Positions 19,153 through 27,908 are shown, numbered from the stretch's first letter. The stretch: 64,000 nucleotides of DNA from Anthocerotibacter panamensis C109 (GCF_018389385.1 NZ_CP062698.1:2359501-2423500), one strand, 5' to 3'. Notes: generated by a model not told the origin, from the sequence alone. Numbers and translations are program-made.

Positions 19153-20109
19153 ATGCGAATTTTAGTGACGGGTGGAGCGGGTTTTATTGGCTCTCATTTA
19201 GTAGACAGGCTGATGATCGAGGGCCACGAAGTTCTGGTCGCCGACAACTTCTACACTGGGAATAAAGAAAACCTCCTCTCTTGGCTGAACCACCCGCGCT
19301 TTGAACTGCTACGCCACGACATCACGCAACCGCTCTTCGTCGAGGTGGATCAGGTCTATCACTTGGCTTGCCCCGCCTCGCCGGTCCACTATCAGTACAA
19401 CCCGGTCAAGACGATCAAAACCAACGTCTTGGGCACGATGAATATGCTGGGCCTCGCCAAGCGCGTCAAGGCCCGTTTTCTCCTCGCCTCGACTTCCGAA
19501 GTCTACGGCGACCCCGAGATACACCCGCAGACCGAAGACTACCGCGGCTCGGTCAACCCCATCGGGATCCGCTCTTGCTACGACGAGGGCAAGCGCGTAG
19601 CTGAGACCTTGTCTTTTGACTACCATCGCCAAAACAATGTCGATATCCGGGTGGCGCGCATCTTTAATACCTATGGCCCACGGATGATTTTCAACGATGG
19701 TCGGGTGGTGAGCAATTTTGTCGTCCAGGCGCTCCAGGGTCAACCTTTGACCGTTTACGGGGAGGGCAGGCAGACGCGCAGCTTTTGCTATGTGAACGAG
19801 TTGGTGGACGGCCTAATCCGCCTGATGAATGGCAGTTTCATCGGTCCGGTCAACCTAGGCAACCCCGGCGAATTCACCATCCTGGAGTTGGCTCATCTGG
19901 TTTTGGAGTTGACCGGCTCCTCTTCTGAGATCACCTACCGTACCCTGCCCAAAGACGACCCGCGTCAGCGCCAGCCCGATATCACCCGTGCCCGTGAGAT
20001 CCTCGGCTGGGAGCCCAAAATTTCTCTGCGCGAAGGTTTAGCCCTGATGATTGACGAATTCGCTCAACGTCTCGGTCAATCGGGCACCGGCAAGAACCTT
20101 TTGGTATAG
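19153..20109 (+). CDS. UDP-glucuronate decarboxylase (UDP-xylose synthase)
   Basis: An extended short-chain dehydrogenase that converts UDP-glucuronate to UDP-xylose. The ATG at 19153 ([20 protein letters not shown]) starts at the NAD-binding GxxGxxG motif and lies 10 bp after the upstream dehydrogenase stop. Catalytic elements are visible: [20 protein letters not shown] (Ser/Glu), [11 protein letters not shown] (the YxxxK pair) and [11 protein letters not shown]. 318 residues, usual length for UXS. The pairing with UDP-glucose dehydrogenase indicates supply of UDP-glucuronate and UDP-xylose for surface polysaccharides. Confidence 0.93.
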   Translation: MRILVTGGAGFIGSHLVDRLMIEGHEVLVADNFYTGNKENLLSWLNHPRFELLRHDITQPLFVEVDQVYHLACPASPVHYQYNPVKTIKTNVLGTMNMLGLAKRVKARFLLASTSEVYGDPEIHPQTEDYRGSVNPIGIRSCYDEGKRVAETLSFDYHRQNNVDIRVARIFNTYGPRMIFNDGRVVSNFVVQALQGQPLTVYGEGRQTRSFCYVNELVDGLIRLMNGSFIGPVNLGNPGEFTILELAHLVLELTGSSSEITYRTLPKDDPRQRQPDITRAREILGWEPKISLREGLALMIDEFAQRLGQSGTGKNLLV

Positions 20110-20113
20110 CTTG

Positions 20114-21046
20114 CTACTTGCTTAAGGGCACTACTTTTCCCAATAGACCCATCTTGCGCAACCGCAGCCATCCTTCATAGACTTTCCCCAACGCGCCATT
20201 GAGTAGTGCCACCCCACCCAAGGTCAGCCCACCTCCCAGCAACGTGAGTCCGCTTGGAGCCTCTTTTAACCACACCCAGGCGATAAATAGAGACAAGATG
20301 GGCACCAGATAAAGCAAGTTAGCCGTCTGAGAAACCCCACCACGCGCCAGGATATAAGCCCACAGCACGTAGGCTAGCGCTGCCGGAAAAACCCCTAGGT
20401 AGACTACAGCCAAGGTCGCACTCAGAGGAGCCCTCTGCACGGCCTCCGGCAGACCCGGCAGGAAAATAAGCAGAAAAAACGTCCCCGCCCAAACCATATA
20501 GGCGGTAAAAGCAACGGCACTATATTTCGCCAAGTAGCGCTTCTGGAGCACCATATCCAGGCTAAAAGCAAAGGAAGCCACCAGCAAAAACACCGCCCCA
20601 GCAGCCAGTTCCAGAACCTTTCCCTCGCCTAGGGTAATCAAAACAATGCCTGCAAAACTCAGACCAATCCCTACCCAACTCCTGAGCACCAAGCGCTCCT
20701 TGAGCATCACCGCCGACAGCAGGGCCGTGAAAATAGGGGTTGTATTGATAATCAGGCTGGTCGTACCCGCCGGAACCGTGACCTCGCCCCGGTTGAGCGC
20801 CAAATGATAAACCGTGATTCCCAATAGACCCAACAGTGCGATTGCTGGGATATCCTCCCGTCTAGGCAGGGGCAGCCGCTTGAGGAGTGCGTAGCCCGCC
20901 AACACCACCGAGGCCACCAAAAACCGCAACAGCGCTAGGTGCTCAGGACCATAGGCAGCCAATCCCGCACGTACCCCACTGAAAGCCGAACCCCACAACA
21001 CCAGCGTCACTCCAATGGCAGCTAGCACCCGCAGATCTAACTTCAT
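20114..21046 (-). CDS. EamA/DMT-family transporter
   Basis: A drug/metabolite transporter superfamily protein with ten predicted membrane helices arranged as two EamA repeats. The first repeat runs from about residues 5-135 (VLWGSAFSGVRAGLAAYGPE, LLRFLVAS). The second runs from about 150-290 (LVASFAFSLDMVLQKRYLAK, PILSLFIAWVWLKEAPSGL). I chose ATG 21046 (MKLDLRVLAAIGV), 7 codons inside the longest frame. Substrates of such carriers are typically amino acids or small metabolites and cannot be told from sequence. It is divergent from the MocR-type regulator, which by family precedent may control it. Confidence 0.85.
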   Translation of the reverse strand: MKLDLRVLAAIGVTLVLWGSAFSGVRAGLAAYGPEHLALLRFLVASVVLAGYALLKRLPLPRREDIPAIALLGLLGITVYHLALNRGEVTVPAGTTSLIINTTPIFTALLSAVMLKERLVLRSWVGIGLSFAGIVLITLGEGKVLELAAGAVFLLVASFAFSLDMVLQKRYLAKYSAVAFTAYMVWAGTFFLLIFLPGLPEAVQRAPLSATLAVVYLGVFPAALAYVLWAYILARGGVSQTANLLYLVPILSLFIAWVWLKEAPSGLTLLGGGLTLGGVALLNGALGKVYEGWLRLRKMGLLGKVVPLSK

Positions 21047-21150
21047 CGCGCCACCCCTCAACCACAACTAGCACTGGCCCCGCCCGCTATGCTTTAAACC
21101 ACCAGGAGGAACCTTTTTTAAATCCTACGCAAAGCATGTGCGCCATAACA

Positions 21151-21181
21151 GATTCAGATGAATCAATTTGTAACGGTTACA
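21151..21181. promoter_or_regulatory. Two palindromes upstream of the MocR-type gene
   Basis: GATTCA-GA-TGAATC (21151-21164) and TGTAAC-G-GTTACA (21169-21181) are perfect inverted repeats side by side between the divergent EamA exporter and the MocR-type regulator. They are reasonable operators for a dimeric GntR/MocR protein or another regulator. There is no experimental support. Confidence 0.4.
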
Positions 21182-21231
21182 GTTTTGATTCTGTTAAACT
21201 GTTGTGGTCTTTCCTAAAACCCTCTGTGGTC

Positions 21232-22701
21232 ATGGCCTCCTTGCGTAGTCCCGCACAGCCTCTATTTAGCGCAGCCCCGGTAGCAGGGGAGAGCACCCTT
21301 TATGATCAGGTAGCTGACCGGATAGCCCAGCTCATTCAGCAAGGGGTGCTACGACCAGCAGAGCGCATTCCTTCGGTACGCAAGCTCCATAGCCAGTTGG
21401 GGGTGAGTCTCTCGACGGTGCTCCAGGCTTATCTGGTCCTGGAGAATAGAGGGCTCATTGAGGCTAGGCCCCAGTCCGGCTACTATGTCAAGACCCACCC
21501 CTTGCCCCCTGAGCCCAAGACTTCCAGCCCGCCCCAGTCCGCGACCCAAGTCAGTATCAGCGAACGGGTGATGTCGGTATTGCAGGCGGCGGGTGACCCT
21601 AAAATTGTGCCCTTGGGAGCAGCTATTCCGGGGCCAGAACTGTTCCCCACCCTCAAACTCAACCGGGTCCTCGCTTCTATGGCCCGTCGTCACCAGCCCA
21701 ACTGTTACGACTTCCCGTCCGGCAATAAGCATCTGCGCCATCAAGTGGCGCGTCGTTCACTGGACTGGGGCTGTGGATTGGCACAAGAAGAAATCATCAC
21801 TACCTGTGGCTGCACAGAAGCGTTAAATCTCTGTCTCAGAGCGGTCGCGCGGCCCGGAGACACCATCGCTGTGGAGTCACCTACGTACTATGGGATCCTC
21901 CAACTCATTGAGAGCTTGGGCATGAAAGCCTTGGAGATACCCACCCATCCGCGCGACGGAGTTTGCCTGGATCAGCTAGAACGCGCCCTCAAAAAACACG
22001 CGGTGAAGGCGTGTATGTTCGCGCTCAATTTCAATAATCCACTGGGCAGTTGTATGCCCGATGACCACAAAAAGCAGTTGGTCGAGCTGCTCACCCGCCA
22101 TGAGATTCCTTTGATCGAGGATGACCTGGACGGGGATCTCTACTTCGGCAGCACGCGCCCCGCAGCGGCGAAAGCCTTTGACCGGGAAGGCTTGGTGCTG
22201 CTGTGTTCCTCGTTTACCAAGACCCTAGCTCCAGGATATCGCGTGGGTTGGACGGCTCCGGGGCGCTACCGGACTCAGGTAGAGCGCCTGAAATTTGTCA
22301 CGACAGGGGAGACAAGCACTCTCTTGCAAGTAACGATTGCCGAATTTCTCCAAAACGGGGGCTATGACCGTCACCTGCGCCGCATCCGCAAAGCCTATGC
22401 CCAACAAGTACAGCAGGTGACCCAAGCGATCTGTGGGTACTTCCCCCAAGGAACCAGGGTGACCCGACCCACAGGGGGATACGTCCTGTGGGTGGAATTG
22501 CCCACCCCCGTCAACGCGCTAGATCTGTACCAACGTGCCCTGAGCGAATGCATCAGTATTGCTCCTGGCCCCATCTTCTCGGCCTCGGGCAAGTACCAGA
22601 ACTTCATTCGCCTCAACTGTGGTCACCCCTGGTCCCCGGCACTAGAGCAGGGCATGATCACCCTGGGGCGGTTGGTCACAGGGCGTACGGGTGGCCTTTG
22701 A
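21232..22701 (+). CDS. MocR-type regulator: GntR HTH fused to aminotransferase
   Basis: A PLP-dependent transcription factor. From ATG 21232 (MASLRSPAQPLF) the N-terminal GntR winged helix occupies residues about 20-90 (DRIAQLIQQGVLRPAERIPS, LGVSLSTVLQAYLVLENRGL). After a linker, a fold-type I aminotransferase domain fills the rest. PLP-site residues are visible: NNPLGSCMP, EDDLDGDLYF, and the Schiff-base lysine in SSFTKTLAPGYRVGW. Such proteins usually sense amino acids or PLP and regulate a neighbouring transporter or PLP synthesis. The divergent EamA exporter is a plausible target. The methyltransferase gene starts inside its last codons. Confidence 0.9.
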   Translation: MASLRSPAQPLFSAAPVAGESTLYDQVADRIAQLIQQGVLRPAERIPSVRKLHSQLGVSLSTVLQAYLVLENRGLIEARPQSGYYVKTHPLPPEPKTSSPPQSATQVSISERVMSVLQAAGDPKIVPLGAAIPGPELFPTLKLNRVLASMARRHQPNCYDFPSGNKHLRHQVARRSLDWGCGLAQEEIITTCGCTEALNLCLRAVARPGDTIAVESPTYYGILQLIESLGMKALEIPTHPRDGVCLDQLERALKKHAVKACMFALNFNNPLGSCMPDDHKKQLVELLTRHEIPLIEDDLDGDLYFGSTRPAAAKAFDREGLVLLCSSFTKTLAPGYRVGWTAPGRYRTQVERLKFVTTGETSTLLQVTIAEFLQNGGYDRHLRRIRKAYAQQVQQVTQAICGYFPQGTRVTRPTGGYVLWVELPTPVNALDLYQRALSECISIAPGPIFSASGKYQNFIRLNCGHPWSPALEQGMITLGRLVTGRTGGL

Positions 22702-23467
22702 ACCCATAGCCTGGACCTATGAACGCAGCGCTCAGACGGAGCGCTGGCAGCGCGAGCAGGTCTGGCGCTGGCTCGATCTGCTCTTTAGCCCGCCGCTGCG
22801 GGTCTTGGAGCTAGGTTGTGGAACGGGTATAGATGCGCTCCATTTAGCCGAACGAGGGGTGCAAGTCTATGTGACTGATGCTGCCCCCACGATGGTAAAT
22901 CTCACCCTCAGCAAGGCTCAGGCGGGCGGATACGGTGCGTTGATTGACGGTCAGCCCCTCGCTGCCGAACAGTTGTCCACGCTCTACCCGGAACCCCTCT
23001 TTGACGGCTGCTTCTCAAATTTCTCCGCCCTCAACTGTGTAGCGGACCTCGAAGCCATCGCCGGTGCCTTGGCTCGGTGCCTCAAGCCCGGTGCGCCCCT
23101 CGCCCTCGTCCTCTTTGGGCGCTATTGTCTTTGGGAACTGGCAGGCTATACCCTGCAAGGGCGCTACGGTCGGGCCCGACGGCGCTGGCGGTCGGGCCCG
23201 ACCGCAGTCCCTATCGCCCCTGGCCTTACCGTACAGACCTACTACCACCGTGTTGCGGCCTGTTGGCAGCACTTCGCTCCTTGGTTCGAGCCTGTGGCCC
23301 AAGTGGGGATCGGGGTAGCGGTTCCCCCGACCTACCTGGAGTCCTGGGTAAGCCCCCGCACGGCCCTGTTCGCCCCCAGTCAAATCCTGGACCTCATCTT
23401 GGGACCGTACTGGCCCTACCATAACTGGGGAGACCATGTGCTTCTGGTCTGGCGCAGGCGCGGCTAA
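22691..23467 (+). CDS. Class I SAM-dependent methyltransferase
   Basis: A 258-residue methyltransferase starting at GTG 22691, overlapping the MocR-type gene by 11 bp. Motif I is VLELGCGTGIDALHLAERG, motif II VYVTDAAPTM and motif IV FDGCFSNFSALN. The C-terminal half (PGLTVQTYYHRVAACWQHF, PTYLESWVSPRTALF) is less typical and gives no clue to the substrate. Translational coupling to the regulator suggests a shared role. Residues near 160-175 are encoded by two copies of a 12-bp GC palindrome, which looks like an inserted repeat. Confidence 0.8.
   Translation: MAFEPIAWTYERSAQTERWQREQVWRWLDLLFSPPLRVLELGCGTGIDALHLAERGVQVYVTDAAPTMVNLTLSKAQAGGYGALIDGQPLAAEQLSTLYPEPLFDGCFSNFSALNCVADLEAIAGALARCLKPGAPLALVLFGRYCLWELAGYTLQGRYGRARRRWRSGPTAVPIAPGLTVQTYYHRVAACWQHFAPWFEPVAQVGIGVAVPPTYLESWVSPRTALFAPSQILDLILGPYWPYHNWGDHVLLVWRRRG
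23169..23202. repeat. Paired 12-bp GC palindrome inside the methyltransferase gene
   Basis: GTCGGGCCCGAC, itself a perfect palindrome, occurs twice (23169-23180 and 23191-23202), separated by 10 bases. The whole forms a possible cruciform or a nested hairpin within the coding frame and encodes an Arg-rich loop (GRARRRWRSGP). It may be a small mobile repeat tolerated in a surface loop. Confidence 0.5.
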
Positions 23468-23583
23468 GCTTTTGCTCCACCCGGTTGCAGCTTGGCACGG
23501 GATAATGGGTAGAACGATACCTTTCTAAAGTGCTGGTCCAAAGCGCTGGAAAACGTGGAGTGTTGCTCAAAGGAGAACTGAAT

Positions 23584-25104
23584 ATGTCGTGTTTGAATAA
23601 GGTGAGCATCGCAGCTCTGGCGGGTGGGCTCGCCGTGATGTTAGGGATGAGTGCCGTTCAGGCGCAGAATTTTCAGGATACGCAGGGTTACTGGGGTGAG
23701 CCCTATGTAGAAACCTTGTCCCAGCAAGGGGTCATCGGGGGCTTCCCCGATGGGACTTTTCGGCCTAATAACTTTATTACACGCGCTCAATTTGCCGCCA
23801 TCGCCGCCAAGGCACTGAATCTACCTACTTCGGGTGGTGGGGATCAGTTTGTGGATGTCTCCAGGGGCTATTGGGCCAGCAGGGCCATTCAGGCTGTGAG
23901 TAGTTCGGGACTTGTGACGGGCTTCCCGGATGGGACGTTCCGACCGGAGGACCGGATCACCCGCGCTCAGGCGTTGGTGATCCTGGCGAAAGCACTACCT
24001 CAGAGCGCTACTGACGCGCAGGCGCTGGCTGCGTACCGCGACAGCCGCGCAGTCCCGGAGTGGGCTATGGCGAGCGTAACTAAGGCAGCTAGCGCCCGGA
24101 TTATCGTCAACTTCCCCAATAGCGACGAGATCGAGCCCAACAGTCTGGCGACCCGAGGGGAAGTGGCAGCCTTGATGTATCAAACCCTAGACAAATTGGG
24201 CAATCGCCTCCCGCCCGTGACCATTGGCTTGGTGGGTGCTAGTACCGGTCAAGACAACCGCAATGACCGGTTTAACCGGAAAGATCAAATCACCCTAAAC
24301 CGGGTAGCGGTGCAAAACAGAGGATCGTTAGGCGCAGGGGATGAGTTGGTTGTGCAGGCTGAGGGTACGCCCCGCGCTCAGGGGACGTTTACCATTGAGG
24401 GTATCGCCCGTGACCTGCGCCTAGAGGAGATCCAAAATGGTCTCTATGAAGGCCGCTACACCATTCGCCGCACGGACAAGGCGACCAATGCTCGCGTCTC
24501 CGTGACGCTAGAGCGCTCTGGGGAACGCTCTGTAACTCGGGATGCCGACCGTCGGGTGAGTTTCGCGGCGGACGTGGGGCGGCCCCGACTTGCAGAAGGT
24601 AGCCTCGTCAGGGGCAGTACACCTACCATCTATGTAATCCAGGATGGTCGCCGCCGTGGGATTCCCAACATTGAAACCTTTCAGGCACAGGGATACCGTC
24701 TGGATCAGGTCCTTGTTTTACCCGATGACCAGCTCAATGACCTACCGCTGGGCGCTCCTCTAGCCGATGCCCGCTCTAGCGATCCAGCAATCCTGGCTCC
24801 TCAGCTCACCAACCTCCAAGACAACGATACGGTAGACCTGCCCGTTGTCTTGGAGGGGCGCACGGCTCCCAATGCCCGAGTCCGAATCCGGGTGGATGCT
24901 TCCTCCAACATCCTTGGTGCCTTGGGGATCTCCCAGCAGTTGCTCAACCGGGAACTGGTGGCAGACCGCAATGGTTCTTTCTCGGTCACGCTCCAGCCCT
25001 CCGCTATCCTCCCTCGGGGTGCGCGTTTGCGGGTGCTGCTTCAGGCGACTGACCCGCAGAGCAAACAAAGTCAGACCACTGAACTTTCTTTGACCCAGCG
25101 CTAG
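23584..25104 (+). CDS. SLH-domain surface protein
   Basis: An exported protein with three S-layer homology domains after the signal peptide: GFPDGTFRPNNFITRAQF (about 55-75), GFPDGTFRPEDRITRAQALV (about 110-130) and a weaker third (NFPNSDEIEPNSLATRGE). About 300 residues of beta-rich, Ig-like region follow, including the IYVIQDGRRRGIPN segment found in cell-wall-associated proteins. ATG 23584 has AAAGGAGAA 6 bases upstream, and the frame from 23530 adds 18 codons. SLH domains bind pyruvylated wall polymer or peptidoglycan. There is no porin-type barrel, so this is a surface-anchored protein of unknown role. A strong terminator follows. Confidence 0.85.
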   Translation: MSCLNKVSIAALAGGLAVMLGMSAVQAQNFQDTQGYWGEPYVETLSQQGVIGGFPDGTFRPNNFITRAQFAAIAAKALNLPTSGGGDQFVDVSRGYWASRAIQAVSSSGLVTGFPDGTFRPEDRITRAQALVILAKALPQSATDAQALAAYRDSRAVPEWAMASVTKAASARIIVNFPNSDEIEPNSLATRGEVAALMYQTLDKLGNRLPPVTIGLVGASTGQDNRNDRFNRKDQITLNRVAVQNRGSLGAGDELVVQAEGTPRAQGTFTIEGIARDLRLEEIQNGLYEGRYTIRRTDKATNARVSVTLERSGERSVTRDADRRVSFAADVGRPRLAEGSLVRGSTPTIYVIQDGRRRGIPNIETFQAQGYRLDQVLVLPDDQLNDLPLGAPLADARSSDPAILAPQLTNLQDNDTVDLPVVLEGRTAPNARVRIRVDASSNILGALGISQQLLNRELVADRNGSFSVTLQPSAILPRGARLRVLLQATDPQSKQSQTTELSLTQR

Positions 25105-25130
25105 ATCCAGGTTGTACAAAGTTTCTTGCT

Positions 25131-25158
25131 CCGCTCTTGCTCAAAGAGCGGTTTTTTT
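25131..25158 (+). terminator. Terminator of the SLH protein gene
   Basis: An 8-bp stem CCGCTCTT / AAGAGCGG with a 5-base loop is followed by seven T residues, 27 bp past the SLH gene stop. It is a classic intrinsic terminator. Confidence 0.9.
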
Positions 25159-25282
25159 GACGAAATGAATGGGTGAACAACCTGAGTAGAAGATAGATAG
25201 AGCGCTGCGAGCAGAATCAGTGTAGCCAGACTGATGTAAGTCCAACTATAAGCATGATCCCAGACGCTGCGCTCACTTATGC

Positions 25283-25642
25283 CTACTCGGGTGAGGATTC
25301 GTTCAGAAACAGGTCCAGTTCGAATTGTACAGATTTTAACTCAAAGCTTGCATTGCGATGAGTTGCATAAAGTTTAAGGGCGGTTTTGTAGTCTTCAAGA
25401 GCTTCTTTGCGATAGTTTAGAAGCCTGTTAGCATTGGCACGCCCTGCGTATGCTCTGGCTGCGAGAGGGTCAAGCTCGATAGCTTCATTGAATTTCTCTA
25501 AAGCGCTAGAAGGATCACCCTGAGCCAGATAATTAGCGGCAAGGTTTTCATGGTACTTGACCCCGACGAAGGTATCTGTAGTCTGAGCGAGAGCAGGAAA
25601 GGTCAAAGTTGAAAGAGCAAGCATCAAGATCAATTTTTTCAT
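25283..25642 (-). CDS. Small exported TPR protein
   Basis: A 119-residue protein with a signal peptide (MKKLILMLALSTLTFPALAQ) and two TPR units: YHENLAANYLAQGDPSSALE..AIELDPLA and AYAGRANANRLLNYRKEALE..ALKLYA. ATG 25642 is preceded by CTAGGAGATTAAATA-type spacing (AGGAG about 10 bases away, with a second ATG two codons upstream). Likely a periplasmic protein-protein adaptor. Partner unknown. Decayed sequence lies upstream of it. Confidence 0.75.
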   Translation of the reverse strand: MKKLILMLALSTLTFPALAQTTDTFVGVKYHENLAANYLAQGDPSSALEKFNEAIELDPLAARAYAGRANANRLLNYRKEALEDYKTALKLYATHRNASFELKSVQFELDLFLNESSPE

Positions 25643-25670
25643 GTACATTATTTAATCTCCTAGTTAAATG

Positions 25671-25852
25671 TTACTGAACCACCGTGCAAGTTGCTTCTCT
25701 TGAGACCCAATTGACCTGACAAGTGTAGTACGTCCCCTGATAGGTAGCGATAGTGCTACCCCCAAAAGTAACGCTATACGCATATAGAGCAGTTGCATAA
25801 TAACTGATGCTCCCAAGGCAATATAGCCCACAAAGCTTACCACGAAGTGCAA
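25671..25852 (-). pseudogene. Possible remnant of a small secreted Cys-containing protein
   Basis: One minus-strand frame reads plausible protein up to a stop at 25671 (YAYSVTFGGSTIATYQGTYY, then TCQVNWVSREATCTVVQ) but has no start codon upstream. A neighbouring frame from TTG 25852 reads a signal-like hydrophobic start (HFVVSFVGYIALGA). Together they suggest one short exported protein broken by a frameshift, directly upstream of the TPR gene. The support is compositional only. Confidence 0.25.
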
Positions 25853-26048
25853 GCAGAGAGCTTCTACCAGCAGGCTGTGCAGTGGCAGCCGGACAGTGGC
25901 GACAATTGGCGGGGGTACTGCCCTGCTCCCTCAGAATAAACTGAATCTTGCCCTACAAGTCTGTGGACAGGCTGGAAAGCTCAATCCCACCGACACCCAG
26001 GTGCAGGGAATCTTGGCTGAGATTCATAGACGTCTGGGGCGCGGTTGA
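25811..26048 (+). pseudogene. TPR gene remnant with a frameshift in a G run
   Basis: The first frame reads NIAHKAYHEVQAESFYQQAV and QWQPDSGDNWRG and then terminates at a TAA. After removing one G from the run of five at 25910-25914, the frame continues as GTALLPQNKLNLALQVCGQ, AGKLNPTDTQVQGILAEIHR and ends at TGA 26046. The joined product is a normal TPR tail. No start codon is available upstream (stop at 25805). It is a 5'-truncated, frameshifted relic, or the frameshift is a base-calling error in the homopolymer. Confidence 0.5.
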
Positions 26049-26098
26049 CCCGGTATGGTTGACCCGATATGGTTGACCCGATATGGTTGACCCGGTAC
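26043..26098. repeat. Four tandem copies of a 14-bp unit
   Basis: The unit GGTTGACCCGRTAT is repeated four times without gaps. Copies 1 and 4 have G and copies 2 and 3 have A at position 11, and copy 4 ends in C. Each copy holds a TTGACC, close to a -35 hexamer. The array begins at the stop codon of the TPR relic and ends about 50 bp before the KDPG aldolase start, so it lies in that gene's promoter region. Confidence 0.9.
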
Positions 26099-26150
26099 GG
26101 TGGGCCACTTCACGATAAGGTGAGAAACGACGAGACGCAGGCACCGACTT

Positions 26151-26732
26151 ATGGCTCATCCGTTGGTAGCCCGCTGGCAAACTGAGCGTCTAGTGGCGGT
26201 CATCCGTGCCCCCGAGATCCGATCCGCCCGTGCGCTCGCCGGGGCTGTCCGGCAAGCGGGCATTGCGCTGGTGGAAGTGACCCTCACCTTCTCGGGAGCC
26301 CTGGATCTGCTCCAGGAACTCGCCCCCCCAGTCGGCTGTGGCACGGTGCTGACCCCCACCCAGGCTAAAGATGCTCTGGCTGCCGGTGCGCAATTTTTGG
26401 TCTCACCCATCGCTGACCCGGACATCATTGGTCTAGGGCGCGACCATGGAGTGCTGGTGGTAAGCGGAGCCTGGACGCCTACTGAAATCCATACGGCTTG
26501 GAGTTGGGGAGCCGATGTGATCAAACTTTTCCCGGCTCATCTAGGCGGTGTGCCCTATCTCAAAAGTCTGCGTCAGGTCTTCTCTGAGGTTCTCTTTTTT
26601 CCTTGTGGTGGGGTGGACTTCGCCATAGTTCCTGACTATATTCGGGCTGGAGCCTTGGCGGTCGGCATGGGGCAGGGTCTGCTCAAGGAAGATCAGCTCG
26701 CGCAAAAAGTACAGCAGGTGCGGGTGTTGTAG
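26151..26732 (+). CDS. eda: 2-dehydro-3-deoxy-phosphogluconate (KDPG) aldolase
   Basis: A class I aldolase that splits KDPG to pyruvate and glyceraldehyde 3-phosphate in the Entner-Doudoroff pathway, often also acting on 4-hydroxy-2-oxoglutarate. The TIM-barrel motifs are in order: VEVTLTF (catalytic Glu), GCGTVLTPTQ, GAQFLVSP, GAWTPTEIHTAW, and the Schiff-base lysine in DVIKLFPA, then PCGGVDF. At 193 residues it is slightly short. KDPG aldolase is known in cyanobacteria. No edd dehydratase lies nearby. The chromate transporter gene follows by 2 bp, so they form an operon. Confidence 0.9.
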   Translation: MAHPLVARWQTERLVAVIRAPEIRSARALAGAVRQAGIALVEVTLTFSGALDLLQELAPPVGCGTVLTPTQAKDALAAGAQFLVSPIADPDIIGLGRDHGVLVVSGAWTPTEIHTAWSWGADVIKLFPAHLGGVPYLKSLRQVFSEVLFFPCGGVDFAIVPDYIRAGALAVGMGQGLLKEDQLAQKVQQVRVL

Positions 26733-26734
26733 CG

Positions 26735-27883
26735 GTGGTGTTTCGAGGTGCGGGTGTGGCAAGCCAAAGACTCAGTGAAGTGGCTGTGCTTTTTTTCAAA
26801 CTCGGTTTGATTGGGTTTGGGGGGCCTGCGGCGCACATTGCCTTGATGGAGGAAGAAGTCGTCAAGCGCCGTCAATGGCTCACTCGGGAGCATTTCTTGG
26901 ATCTGGTCGGGGTGACTAATCTCATTCCCGGCCCCAATTCTACGGAGATGGCGATCCACTTGGGCTATCTAAGAGCGGGCTGGCTGGGGCTCATCGTGGC
27001 GGGCGTGGCCTTTATCCTGCCTGCGGTTCTCATCACCGTGGGCTTTGCCTGGGGCTATGTCGCACTCGGGACCCTCCCGCAACTGACGCCTGTCCTCCGA
27101 GGGATTCAGCCTGTAGTCCTAGCGGTGCTCCTTGTCGCCTTGGTCAGACTGAGCAAAAAAGCCCTCAAGCGCTGGGATCTGGCGGCTCTAGCCGGGGCGG
27201 TGGTCCTGGGTTCTCTGCTTGGCTGGAACGAAATCTTGCTCCTCTTAGGCTGCGGGGTGGTCGGGATGCTCTGGCGGAAGCCGCCGCCTGCGGTCATAAA
27301 AGGGGCGGGGCTGTTGGCCTTGAGTCTGGCAGCAAAGGCGCAAGCAGCGGTCCCGATTAGCTCTGGGTCTCTGGGGGAGTTGGGTTGGTTCTTCTTAAAG
27401 GTGGGGAGTGTACTTTTTGGCAGTGGCTACGTGCTGGTAGCTTTTCTGGAAGGAGGGTTAGTCAACGAATATCACTGGCTCACCCGACAGCAGATCCTCG
27501 ATGCCATTGCTATCGGTCAGTTCACGCCGGGGCCGGTACTTTCGACAGCGGCGTTCATCGGCTATGTCCTGGCTGGGGGCTGGGGAGCAGTAGTAGCGAG
27601 CGTGGGGATTTTTTTGCCCTCGTTCTTTTTTGTTGCAGCGCTCAATCCGGCTATTCCCTGGCTGCAACGTTCCCCCTGGGCCAGAGCCTTTCTCGATGCT
27701 GTCAATGCGGGGTCGGTTGCCCTGATGTTCGCTGTCACCTTGAAACTAGCCCAGAGTGCGCTCACGTCCTGGCCCACGGCGCTGATTGCCCTCGCTGCGA
27801 CAGGAGCAGGATTTTATCTCAAGCTAAACCCCGCTTGGTTAGTTCTTGGCGGAGGGCTCCTGGGTTGGGTCGTGATGGGTTAG
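26735..27883 (+). CDS. Chromate transporter, two CHR domains
   Basis: A long-chain CHR family membrane protein with an internal duplication. The first CHR domain has FGGPAAHIALMEEEVV and TNLIPGPNSTEMAIHLGY. The second has FGSGYVLVAFLEGGLV and IGQFTPGPVLSTAAFIGY. Ten to twelve helices are expected. ChrA proteins export chromate, and some members may carry sulfate-like anions. Start is GTG 26735 or nearby GTG codons (26738, 26756), 2 bp after the aldolase stop. The link between an aldolase and a chromate carrier is probably only positional. Confidence 0.85.
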   Translation: MVFRGAGVASQRLSEVAVLFFKLGLIGFGGPAAHIALMEEEVVKRRQWLTREHFLDLVGVTNLIPGPNSTEMAIHLGYLRAGWLGLIVAGVAFILPAVLITVGFAWGYVALGTLPQLTPVLRGIQPVVLAVLLVALVRLSKKALKRWDLAALAGAVVLGSLLGWNEILLLLGCGVVGMLWRKPPPAVIKGAGLLALSLAAKAQAAVPISSGSLGELGWFFLKVGSVLFGSGYVLVAFLEGGLVNEYHWLTRQQILDAIAIGQFTPGPVLSTAAFIGYVLAGGWGAVVASVGIFLPSFFFVAALNPAIPWLQRSPWARAFLDAVNAGSVALMFAVTLKLAQSALTSWPTALIALAATGAGFYLKLNPAWLVLGGGLLGWVVMG

Positions 27884-27908
27884 GGGCTAGGCCGCTTCTT
27901 CTGGCTGT

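Noticed and set aside
25664-25852. 62-codon minus-strand frame taken as an intact gene
   Set aside because: Its second half is less protein-like than the neighbouring frame, so a broken gene is more likely than an intact one.
26043-26098. CRISPR array
   Set aside because: The repeats are only 14 bp, contiguous and without spacers, and no cas gene is near.
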